Assembly (NCBI RefSeq): GCF_022179085.1
Contig: NZ_BPQE01000025.1
Location: 47,170 to 111,169 of the forward strand
Direction of reading: 5' to 3'
Source of the DNA: Methylobacterium aerolatum
Lineage (GTDB): Bacteria; Pseudomonadota; Alphaproteobacteria; Rhizobiales; Beijerinckiaceae
Length of the DNA: 64,000 nucleotides
Below the pieces are notes generated by a model. It saw nothing but the letters and a program-made list of their open reading frames with translations, was not told where the DNA came from and made no database searches. Positions 57,501 to 64,000 of this stretch are shown piece by piece. Each line of letters starts with the position of its first letter. Position 1 is the first letter of the stretch. Both the position numbers and the translations under genes were made by a program.

Positions 57501-60500
57501 GTTTCCGCGAGGCGGGTGCCCCGGCCCTCCACCAGTTCCTCCAGGCGCCCGAGGCGCGAGTCGAACAGGTTGCCGAGGGCCTCGGTGCGGGACTCCAGGG
57601 CGCCGGCCGCCGTGCCGAGGGAGCGCTCGAGGGTCTCCACGAGATCGCGGCCACGGCCGTCGAGGGCCTCGCTGAGGGGGCCCGTGCGCCCGTCGAGGGT
57701 CTCGACGAGGGTCTGCGCGTGCCCGTCCAGCATCGTACGGATCTGGCTGGTGCGGTCGTCGAGGAGGGTGTGGACGGAGCGCACGCCCTCGTCCAGCATC
57801 CCGCTGATGTCGGCGGTGCGGGTGGCCAGCGTGTGCCCGAGGCGGCCCTCGCCCTCGCCCAGCATCCGCTCGGCGTCGGCGATGGTCTGCTGCAGCTTGG
57901 CGAGGACGCTCTCGCCCCGGCCGCCGATGAGGTCGGCGAGTGAGGTGCTGCCGCTGTCGAACAGGCGGGCGAGCTCGGTGATCCGGTCGCCGATGACGCC
58001 GAACACCGCCCGGCCCTTCTCGTCGAGCTCCCTGGCCATCACGGCCGTCCGCTCGTCGATCAGGCGGCCCAGCAGGTCCGACCGCTCGCTGAAGGCGAGG
58101 CGCACCTCCTCCGTCCGGGCCACCAGGGCCGCGTCGGCGGTGGCGGCGCGCTCGGCCACGAGGCGGGCGATCTCCTCGCCCCGCTCCGCCAGGGAGGAAT
58201 CGAGGGCGCGGGTGTGCTCCGCGACGGCCCCGGTCAGGGCCGCCACGCGCTCGCCCATGGCGGCGTCGATGCCGCCGGTGCGGTCCTCGATCGCCTGCAC
58301 GAGGTCGCGGGTGCGCTGCGCCAACTCGGCATCGACGGCGCGGGTGCGCGCCTCGATGAGGCGGATCGCCTCGAAGGCCTGCGAGCCGAAGCTCTCGTCC
58401 ACGAGGCGGGCGCGCTCGTCGAGGTTGGCGCTGATCTCGTCCAGGCGCCGCAGCACGGTGCCGTCGAAGCGTTCGGCCCCCGCGTCGAGGGCGGTGGCGA
58501 TCGCCGCCGTGCGGCGCTCCAGCTCGGCGTTGAAGCCGGAGGACCGGGCGTCGAGGTCGCGGGCGGCCTCGGCGAGGCGCGCCTCCACGGCCTGGACGAG
58601 GTCGCGGCTGCCCTCGCTCATGATGCGGGCCATTTCCCCGGCGCGGGCGGCCAGCGCCTCGCTCAGGGCGGTCGCCCGGGTGCCGAGCTGGCCGTCCACG
58701 TGGCCGACCAGGGTGGCGAAGGTTTCGGCCACCTCGCTCGTGCGCTTGGCGGAACGCTCCTCCAGGGTGCCGAGATGGGTCTCGATGAGCGCCCCGGCCT
58801 CCCGGGCGCGGTCGGCGATGGTCTCCGCCACGGCCTGCCCCCGGTCGGTGAGGAGGCGGTTCACCTCGTCGAGCTGGGCGCCCACGGTGTCGCCCAGCGC
58901 GGTGGTGTCGCGGCTGATCCGGTCGGCGAGGATGTCGCCGCGGGCGATCACGTCCTGGAGGGCGGCGAGGCGGCTGCCCATCACCTCCTCGATCGCCCGG
59001 ACACGCCCGTCGGCGGTCTCGGTCAGGCTCTCGCCGGTGCGGTCGAGGGTCTCGGCGATCTTGGCGCCCTGGCTCGCCACGGCGAGCACGATGTCGCGGC
59101 CGGTGCCGGCGATGCGGGCGTGCGTCTCCTCCGCATGGGTGGAGAGCAGCTGCGACACGTCGCGGCCATGGGCACCGAAGGTCGCCTCGATCTCGCCGAG
59201 GCGGGTGGAGAGGTCGGCGGCCACCTGGGCGGCGGCGCGCTCCAGGGCGCCCGTGGTCTCGTCCGTGCGGGTCGCGAGCTCCCGGCCGAGCCCGTCGAGG
59301 GCGCGGCGCAGGTCGGCGGCGGCGGACTCGCCCCGGACGCCGAATTCGCGGCCCGCCTCGTCGGCGGCCTCGCGGAAGCGGGTGAGCAGGGCCGTGGCCT
59401 CGGCCTCGACGGCGCCCGTGGTCTCGGTGGAGGCGAGCCGCAGGGCGACGAGCCCCTCGGTGAGCCGCGCGGCGGCTTCGGCCGCCCGGCCGTCGATCTC
59501 CCCGGACAGGTGCTCCACCGTGTCGCGCAGGGTGCGCACGGCGTCGCCGGCCCCGGTCTCGAAGCCCCGGCCGAGGGCGGCGAAGGCGGATTCCAGCCCC
59601 TCGGCCGCCTCGCGGGTACGGCCCGCGAGCAGGCCGCCGGCCCGCTCGGCCGCCGCGTCGAGGCGCGACTCGAGGGCGGCGCCGTCGATGGCGATGGTCT
59701 CGTGCAGGCGGCCGGCGATGCCCTCGATCCGCTCGGTCAGCTCGCCGCCGCGCCCGGCGACGGTCTCGCCCAGGCGCTCGGCGGCGGCGATCAGTTCGTC
59801 GCGCACCGCGTCCGCGCGGCTTGCGAGGGCCACGGCCGCCCCGTCGGCGGCCTGGGTCAGGCCCTCCTGGGCGTTGCGCCCGCTCGCCGCGATGGTGCCG
59901 GCGATGTCGCGCCCGGCGCCCTCGATCTCGGTGCGCAGGGCCGCGCCCCGGTCGGCGAGGTCGGCCGTGAAGGCGGTGCCGGCCTGCACGAACCGCTCGG
60001 TGATGTCGGCGCCGGTGGCCGCGAAGCGGTCCGTCAACTCGGTGCCGCGGGAGAGGAACGCCCCCTCCAGGGTGCTCGCGGACCGCTCGAAGCTCTCGCG
60101 CACGGCGAGGCTCTGGCGCTCGATGACGGCGCCCACTTCGGAGCCCGTGGCGGTGAGGGCCTCGGAGACCCGACCCGCGCTCTCGGCGAGGCTGCCGGTG
60201 AGGCTCCGGCCGGTGGTCTCGAAGGCGTCGGTCAGGCCCCGGCCGGTGGTCTCGAAGCTGCCGGTCAGGTCGGCCGTCTGCGCCCGGAAGGTCTCGATCA
60301 GGTCGGAGCCGACGCCCCGGAGCCCCTCTCGGACCTCCGTGCCCGTGGCGGCCAGCCGTTCGATCAGCGCCTCGCCGCGCCCGTCCATCTTGTCCACGAC
60401 CCGGTCGCCGACCTCGCCGAGGGTGGCGGTGAGGGCCGCGCCCCGCGCGTCGAGGGCGCCGGTCACGCGCTCGCCCGCGCCGTCGAGGGCCGACACGATG

Positions 60501-61429
60501 CGCTGGGCCGCCCCGTCGAGTTCTTGGCTGAGGTTCTGGTGCGAGCCCGCGATGGCCCCGCGGACCCGCTCGGCGTTGGTGACGATCGCCTCGCGCTGGG
60601 CGACTAGTTCCTCCACCAGGGAGCGAATGCGGATCTCGTTGTCGGAATAGGCCCGCTCCAGGGTGGCGATCTCGCCCCGGACCAGGGTCTCCAGCTCGCC
60701 GGCGCGGGCCAGCGCCCGCTCCACCCCGTCGCCCACGGCGGCGACCTCGCGGCGGACGGTCTGCGACATGGTCAGGACCGCGTCCGTGGAGAAGCCCTCC
60801 GGCTCCGCGAGGCGCACGGCGACCTCGCCCACCGCGCGGGCGACGAGACGCATCTCGTGGGCGCGCACGGCGAGCATGGCCGCCACCACGAACAGGATGA
60901 CCGGGCCCGCCAGCGCCGAGGCGACGCCCATCGCCTGCAGGGGCGAGAGGCTGGTCACGAAGGCGCGTAGATCGCCGTCGGACTGGGCCCAGGCGGCGGC
61001 GGTGAGGCCCCCAATCCAGGCGAGGCCGAGGACGAGGGCGACGAGGTAGGGCTTGCGCGAGGGGCGGGCGCGCAGGGTCTGCTGGAGGATGCCGATGTTG
61101 CGCCGGTCGTCGTTCGCCACGAGGGAACGGTCGGGCGGCAGCAGGCCGCCCTCGCGCCGGGGCCGGTCGAGGTCGGGGGAGGGGACGTCGGAGGCGAGGG
61201 GCGGATCCTGGGGACCGCCGGCCGGGCCGCCGAGTTCGAGGCGGGGAGGGGCCTGACGTCCCGACGGATCGCGGGCGATGCCCGCCTCCTGCATCGTGTC
61301 GCCGACTTCGGGCAGGCGCGGCTCCGCCCGAGCCCCGCCCTCCCGGATCAGGGAGTCGAGGCTCAGGGCCTGCTCGATGGCTGAGAGAGCGGCCTCGGCC
61401 GGGTCCTTCAGCTTCTTGTCGGTCGCCAT
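54506..61429 (-). CDS. Giant growth-pole-ring-like protein (GPR/RgsE homologue)
   Basis: A 2307-aa membrane-anchored, almost entirely helical protein. Two adjacent membrane spans are at about 128-148 and 166-188. From about residue 311 to 1743 the chain is built of 11-residue repeats with hydrophobic-x3-hydrophobic spacing and a frequent D/E-x-R, e.g. TADLTREVEAR, AEAFSQRIDGR, ADALATAFDER. A proline/alanine-rich linker (about 2040-2190) and a conserved C-terminal globular domain (about 2195-2307; IEHRTAVDLWDRYRRGEPNL) follow. Size, topology and apolipoprotein-like repeats fit Agrobacterium GPR and Sinorhizobium RgsE, which organise unipolar growth. Start ATG 61429 is preferred over one 63 bp upstream. 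Homology is recognised, not searched. Confidence 0.8.
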   Translation of the reverse strand: MATDKKLKDPAEAALSAIEQALSLDSLIREGGARAEPRLPEVGDTMQEAGIARDPSGRQAPPRLELGGPAGGPQDPPLASDVPSPDLDRPRREGGLLPPDRSLVANDDRRNIGILQQTLRARPSRKPYLVALVLGLAWIGGLTAAAWAQSDGDLRAFVTSLSPLQAMGVASALAGPVILFVVAAMLAVRAHEMRLVARAVGEVAVRLAEPEGFSTDAVLTMSQTVRREVAAVGDGVERALARAGELETLVRGEIATLERAYSDNEIRIRSLVEELVAQREAIVTNAERVRGAIAGSHQNLSQELDGAAQRIVSALDGAGERVTGALDARGAALTATLGEVGDRVVDKMDGRGEALIERLAATGTEVREGLRGVGSDLIETFRAQTADLTGSFETTGRGLTDAFETTGRSLTGSLAESAGRVSEALTATGSEVGAVIERQSLAVRESFERSASTLEGAFLSRGTELTDRFAATGADITERFVQAGTAFTADLADRGAALRTEIEGAGRDIAGTIAASGRNAQEGLTQAADGAAVALASRADAVRDELIAAAERLGETVAGRGGELTERIEGIAGRLHETIAIDGAALESRLDAAAERAGGLLAGRTREAAEGLESAFAALGRGFETGAGDAVRTLRDTVEHLSGEIDGRAAEAAARLTEGLVALRLASTETTGAVEAEATALLTRFREAADEAGREFGVRGESAAADLRRALDGLGRELATRTDETTGALERAAAQVAADLSTRLGEIEATFGAHGRDVSQLLSTHAEETHARIAGTGRDIVLAVASQGAKIAETLDRTGESLTETADGRVRAIEEVMGSRLAALQDVIARGDILADRISRDTTALGDTVGAQLDEVNRLLTDRGQAVAETIADRAREAGALIETHLGTLEERSAKRTSEVAETFATLVGHVDGQLGTRATALSEALAARAGEMARIMSEGSRDLVQAVEARLAEAARDLDARSSGFNAELERRTAAIATALDAGAERFDGTVLRRLDEISANLDERARLVDESFGSQAFEAIRLIEARTRAVDAELAQRTRDLVQAIEDRTGGIDAAMGERVAALTGAVAEHTRALDSSLAERGEEIARLVAERAATADAALVARTEEVRLAFSERSDLLGRLIDERTAVMARELDEKGRAVFGVIGDRITELARLFDSGSTSLADLIGGRGESVLAKLQQTIADAERMLGEGEGRLGHTLATRTADISGMLDEGVRSVHTLLDDRTSQIRTMLDGHAQTLVETLDGRTGPLSEALDGRGRDLVETLERSLGTAAGALESRTEALGNLFDSRLGRLEELVEGRGTRLAETLDARAQGLRSLFEEAQATLDAAVEDGSGRFATSVDARLQALRTLLEEAPAAVAALVEGRERQLAATLDTRTQRLRALFEEAQDGLRDLVEARGGEIADQIKTQADAMRSLLDEAPAGVAGLFDTRIASLQTTFDEARAAIEGLLDSRSRGLIDAAEERTGAIAEVFDARVRDLESVVEGRTADLTREVEARAEAFSQRIDGRMRLFATLVGQRADALATAFDERHDAFAGLMDERTSGLGTFLDDRARLYAEQVEAHTGAIAAILATREATLAALMDRRAEAMGVSFERRAEALGALVDARGEALARRLAESAEILVRAIEERGGDLLAGFTANGRTISSEVEGHVARFREAVDGPMRSLADALSDRAGAIEHALAETGLPLAETLRINTERLAIQARASAEILRAAVDEGAGRTLGDLAETNDRLARELGGVLARVEGANAALTDLVAGADANFGAIEHSLAGRVESIQTALVQVADEAGRAGSAVSAQVVALQDVSQGALREAASLARTLDERGRSLGELTQRHVAALDGAAESLGAVESRLSTVLAERERALAATLADFEARAETLESRGTTFAGTLDRILRDAEMRARALGESLARSAEGAGAQVAGAFDGLKGDADAEAERVAASVRAALDTAAREMRDGLTEAQSQFGESVTGLREMAASIRTELDATRADLARGVLELPRKTQDAAGEMRRVVSDQIKALNELSSLVARSGRAVDVAQPVAQPQRRVAETGGRSTALSSAPAAAPPATPAPVTATAAPAAAPVAAPALVAAPSAASLPAAPAPARTAAPARFEPRTASSAPPPPPASSGGNANKRGWLSDLLTRVSLDDEAENPTQGAPAAPAAPATPARSAQARPAGQGAASTGAAGPKPAAETGRIALDTISTDIARMIEHRTAVDLWDRYRRGEPNLFTTKIYTAQGQATFAEIQRRYRSDQEFRRSVDRYVSEFERLLADVVKNDPDAKRTDAYLTSETGKVYTMLAHASGRFEGA

Positions 61430-61674
61430 CCAACGCCTCGCACGCACGGGTTCGGCGCTCGCACGCCGAAGACGCAACACCCCGTTTACCACTCGAGCCT
61501 ACCGGCCGGCACCGTACCCCGATACCGGGCCGGGCGGCCGACCCCAGGAAACCTTAACGGAATGGTTACCGTGACCGATCCGAGGGGCCTCCCCATGGTG
61601 ACAGGGACCGGCCCGAAGTGCGAGGCACGGACAGGGCCGTGCCGGCGCTTGAGATGTGGATTGCGGGGTCGCCG
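61430..61674. promoter_or_regulatory. Divergent promoter region of gpr-like and hpt genes
   Basis: 245 bp shared upstream region. TTAACGGAATGGTTAC at 61554-61569 resembles a CtrA-type pair but with an 8-bp rather than a 7-bp spacing. No clear -35/-10 pair was recognised on either strand. Confidence 0.3.
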
Positions 61675-61998
61675 ATGGATGAAATCGACCGGAGCGCCCT
61701 CGATGCGCAGACCGGCGGGGATCGGGAGCTCGCCCGCGAGGTGCTCGGCCTCTTCGCCGCCGAGTGCCGCTCGCTCCTGCACGCCGCCGCGGACGTCCGG
61801 GCCGGGCCCGTCGCGCGGGCCGATGCGGCCCATACCCTGAAGGGTGCGGCCGCCGGCATCGGCGCGGCGCGGGTCCGGGCGCTGGCCGACGTGGCCGAGG
61901 CCCGCCTGCGCAGCGGCGACCCGGGCTCCGAGGAGGCCGTCGCCGCCCTCGCCCGCGCCGCCGAGGCCGCCCTGGACGAGATCGCCCGCGAGGGGTGA
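61675..61998 (+). CDS. Stand-alone Hpt (histidine phosphotransfer) domain protein
   Basis: A 107-aa four-helix-bundle phosphotransfer protein. The phospho-accepting motif is [14 protein letters not shown] with H53 and the following K56-G57. LAREVLGLFAAECRSLLHAA is the preceding helix. I chose ATG 61675 with GGGGT upstream; ATG 61654 or GTG 61618 would extend it. No histidine kinase or response regulator is adjacent; it is divergent from the giant polar-growth gene. Phosphorelay partner unknown. Confidence 0.82.
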   Translation: MDEIDRSALDAQTGGDRELAREVLGLFAAECRSLLHAAADVRAGPVARADAAHTLKGAAAGIGAARVRALADVAEARLRSGDPGSEEAVAALARAAEAALDEIAREG

Positions 61999-62162
61999 TG
62001 CGGAGACGGAGGCGGGTTCCGGACGGGGCAGGCTTCGAAAGGTCTCACTCGCCGGGCGTCGATCCGCTTGCTTTCCGCCCTCCGAGCCTCCAAGCAGTGG
62101 CCGCCGCCCGCCGAGCCGCCACTTAGGTATCGCCGCCCGGTGCGCGCGGAGGAGCCCTGAGC

Positions 62163-62483
62163 ATGCCGAAGATCACCTACGTCGATCACGCCGGAACGGA
62201 GCGGACGGTCGAGGGCAGCGTCGGCGCCACCGTGATGGAGACGGCGCTGCGCAACAGCGTGCCCGGCATCGACGCGGAATGCGGCGGCGCCTGCGCCTGC
62301 GCCACCTGCCACGTCTATGTCGACGACGCCTGGATCGACACGGTCGGCAAGGCTCAGGACATGGAGCAGGACATGCTCGATTTCGCCACCGACGTGCGCG
62401 AGAATTCTCGCCTGTCCTGCCAGATCAAGATCACCCCCGAGCTCGACGGCCTCAAGGTCGCGACCCCCGCCCAGCAGGGGTGA
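62163..62483 (+). CDS. [2Fe-2S] ferredoxin, adrenodoxin type
   Basis: A 106-aa ferredoxin. Cluster ligands are C40, C46, C49 and C86 in the C-x5-C-x2-C...C order ([26 protein letters not shown]); C44 is an extra cysteine. [18 protein letters not shown] is typical of the adrenodoxin/FdxB-like group that feeds Fe-S assembly or P450s. ATG 62163 follows GGAG at 62150-62153. A family B element follows by 4 bp. No isc or P450 gene is adjacent. Confidence 0.94.
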   Translation: MPKITYVDHAGTERTVEGSVGATVMETALRNSVPGIDAECGGACACATCHVYVDDAWIDTVGKAQDMEQDMLDFATDVRENSRLSCQIKITPELDGLKVATPAQQG

Positions 62484-62487
62484 AGTC

Positions 62488-62590
62488 GGGGTTCCCAAAG
62501 GGCGAGTCCTTTGGTGGGGTCCAGGGGCAAGGCCCCTGGAACGCAGGGCTCCGCCCTGGACCCGCCAAAGGGATGATCCCTTTGGAAACC
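62488..62590. repeat. Family B multi-hairpin repeat, copy 6
   Basis: GGGGTTCCCAAAGGGCGAGT, then TTTGGTGGGGTCCAGG, CCAGGGGCAAGGCCCCTGG, CAGGGCTCCGCCCTG and AAAGGGATGATCCCTTTGG. It fills the convergent junction between the ferredoxin and VWA genes. Confidence 0.88.
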
Positions 62591-62598
62591 CGGGGCTC

Positions 62599-63774
62599 TC
62601 AGCGCACCAGCGTCCTGGCGGCGCTGTCGAGCCCTTCCAGGGTGAGCGGGAACATCCGGCCGGCCATCAGGCGCTGCACCATGCTGATCGACTGCGTGTA
62701 GGCCCAGTGGGTCTCGGGCACGGGGTTGAGCCACGCCGCCTTGGGGAAGTGGTCGAGGAGACGCCCGAGCCACGCGGCGCCGGGCTCCTCGTTCCAGTGC
62801 TCCACCGAGCCCCCCGGCACGGCGATCTCATAGGGGCTCATGGACGCGTCGCCCACGAACACCACCCGGTAATCGCTGCCGTAGGTGCGGATCACCTCCT
62901 GCACCGGCGTGCGGGCGTCGTGGCGCCGCGCGTTCTGCGTCCAGACGCCCTCGTAGACGCAATTGTGGAAGTAGAAGTGGACGAGGTGCTTGAACTCCGA
63001 GCGTGCGGCGGAGAACAGGGCCTGCGCCTGCTCGATGTGCCAGTCCATCGAGCCGCCGACGTCGAGGAAGAGCAGCACCTTCACCGCGTTGCGCCGCTCG
63101 GGGCGCATCTTCACGTCGATATAGCCCTGGCGGGCGCTCGCCCGGATGGTGCCGTCGAGGTCGAGTTCGTCCGCCGCCCCGGTGCGGGCGAAGCGGCGCA
63201 GGCGGCGCAGGGCGAGGCGCATGGTGCGGGCGCCGATCTCGGCGGTATCGTCGAAATCGCGGAAATCGCGCCGGTCCCAGACCTTCACCGCCCGGAAGTT
63301 CCGGTTGCCGTCCTGGCCGATGCGGATGCCCTCCGGGTTGTAGCCGTAGGCGCCGAAGGGGGAGGTGCCCCCGGTGCCGATCCATTTCGAGCCGCCCTGG
63401 TGGCGGCCCTTCTGCTCCGCGAGGCGCTGCTTCAGGGTCTCGAACAGCTTGTCCCAGCCGAGCGCCTTCAGCTGCGCCTTCTCCTCCTCGGTGAGGTATT
63501 TCTCCGCGAGCTTGCGCAGCCACTCCTCGGGGATCGGCACCGCGTCCACCGCCTCGCCGACGGTCTCCAGCCCCTTGAACACGCTGCCGAACACCCGGTC
63601 GAACCGGTCGAGATGCGCCTCGTCCTTCACCAGCGCCGTGCGGGAGAGGAAGTAGAACTCCTCGACGCTCTTGCCCGGCAGATCGCGCTCCATCGCCCCG
63701 AGGAGCACGAGGTACTCCTTGAGGGTGACGGGAACCTTCGCCTCGCGCAGGGCGGTGAAGAACTGAAGCAGCAT
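62599..63774 (-). CDS. VWA-domain protein, CoxE-like
   Basis: A 391-aa protein with a C-terminal von Willebrand A-type domain. VKVLLFLDVGGSMDWHIEQA has the MIDAS-like strand with D-x-G-G-S in place of the usual D-x-S-x-S; VVFVGDASMSPYEI is another metal-site segment. The N-terminal half (LLQFFTALREAKVPVTLKEY, GTSPFGAYGYNPEGIRIG) matches CoxE-like VWA proteins that work with MoxR-type AAA ATPases. ATG 63774. The expected MoxR partner would lie upstream, outside the window. Confidence 0.88.
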   Translation of the reverse strand: MLLQFFTALREAKVPVTLKEYLVLLGAMERDLPGKSVEEFYFLSRTALVKDEAHLDRFDRVFGSVFKGLETVGEAVDAVPIPEEWLRKLAEKYLTEEEKAQLKALGWDKLFETLKQRLAEQKGRHQGGSKWIGTGGTSPFGAYGYNPEGIRIGQDGNRNFRAVKVWDRRDFRDFDDTAEIGARTMRLALRRLRRFARTGAADELDLDGTIRASARQGYIDVKMRPERRNAVKVLLFLDVGGSMDWHIEQAQALFSAARSEFKHLVHFYFHNCVYEGVWTQNARRHDARTPVQEVIRTYGSDYRVVFVGDASMSPYEIAVPGGSVEHWNEEPGAAWLGRLLDHFPKAAWLNPVPETHWAYTQSISMVQRLMAGRMFPLTLEGLDSAARTLVR

Positions 63775-63935
63775 GGGCCGACAACGCGCGAGGGCGGGGC
63801 AGGGGTCAAGTCACCCGCCGATCATTCGGCGCCGACCCGGCGGCCGTGGAGGGTCCCGTCACGCCGCGCCGCACCATTCCGGCGCCGTCGAATCCTGCGC
63901 GAATCACCCCGCGACGCCGCAGAGTCTTCCCGGCT

Positions 63936-64000
63936 TGGCCTTAAGTGTTGCGTCGCCCGGAGATTAACTCTTCCTCCGAGCGACGCAACACTTAAGGCCA
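63936..64000. repeat. 21-bp perfect inverted repeat at right edge
   Basis: TGGCCTTAAGTGTTGCGTCG plus C at 63936-63956 is exactly complementary to 63980-64000. The 23-bp spacer starts CCGGAGATTAACTC. It ends exactly at the window edge, so the arms may be longer. It lies upstream of the VWA gene on the - strand. The rest of 63775-63935 holds nothing recognisable. Confidence 0.9.

Noticed and set aside
54371-57943. Very long open frame on the + strand opposite the giant gene (and others up to about 1400 codons in a second - frame at 57162-61433)
   Set aside because: These are shadows caused by the high-GC, 11-residue-repetitive coding sequence; their translations are Arg/Ala/Gly-rich and carry no recognisable domain.
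61554-61569. CtrA site between the gpr-like and hpt genes
   Set aside because: The half-sites are 8 bp apart rather than 7 and the second is TTAC; too weak to call.

Overview
The window looks like a chromosomal segment of a high-G+C (about 70% by eye) alphaproteobacterium of the order Rhizobiales, most likely Methylobacterium or Methylorubrum. This rests on the alphaproteobacterial nuo gene order with a mitochondrial-type NuoG, the nuo-birA-rnj-mce-DUF1467 block, an SdhE/Mth938/squalene-synthase-like set, a giant homologue of the Rhizobiales growth-pole ring protein, and abundant imperfect-palindrome repeats of the kind seen in that group. No tRNA, rRNA, CRISPR array, insertion sequence, integrase or phage gene was found. 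The assignment is from recognition only; no search was run.

Layout. 1-14357: proton-pumping NADH:quinone oxidoreductase genes nuoC (cut by the window edge) through nuoN, all on +. 14485-17881: birA, rnj, methylmalonyl-CoA epimerase and a DUF1467 membrane protein. 17963-24887: sugar-type MFS permease, then on - a HIT protein/NudC pair, a DUF5666-like exported protein, a UspA protein and a membrane acyltransferase, then on + a split DUF4142 protein. 25009-28480: carbonic anhydrase, Nudix hydrolase and DUF429 on -; CitE-like lyase/thioesterase and dUTPase on +. 28556-34370: DUF815 ATPase on -, then on + manganese catalase with an RcnR/CsoR-type regulator and candidate operator, an AmpG-like permease, a DUF2778 L,D-transpeptidase-like protein and a cupin.

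34557-39114: yajC-secD-secF followed by Mth938-like and squalene-synthase-like genes, homologues of mitochondrial complex I assembly factors NDUFAF3 and NDUFAF6. 39230-42445: serS-surE-pcm (overlapping, -) and sdhE. 42749-45234: thiE-thiD and an XRE-cupin regulator. 45347-49269: a four-gene Mla/Pqi-type lipid transport operon on -. 49420-53987: MFS permease, CheZ-like phosphatase, DUF1489 and a phosphohexomutase. 54506-61429: the 2307-codon gpr/rgsE-like gene, divergent from a stand-alone Hpt protein; then a [2Fe-2S] ferredoxin and a VWA/CoxE-like protein.

Two dispersed structured repeats punctuate the map. Family A (eight full copies) lies mostly inside or between co-directional genes, including the nuo, secDF and mla clusters. 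Family B (six copies, multi-hairpin) occupies five of the seven convergent gene junctions and probably acts as a bidirectional transcription end. The most notable items are the giant 11-residue-repeat polar protein, the catalase/regulator pair with its operator, the complex I assembly-factor pair, and a 21-bp perfect inverted repeat at the right end.
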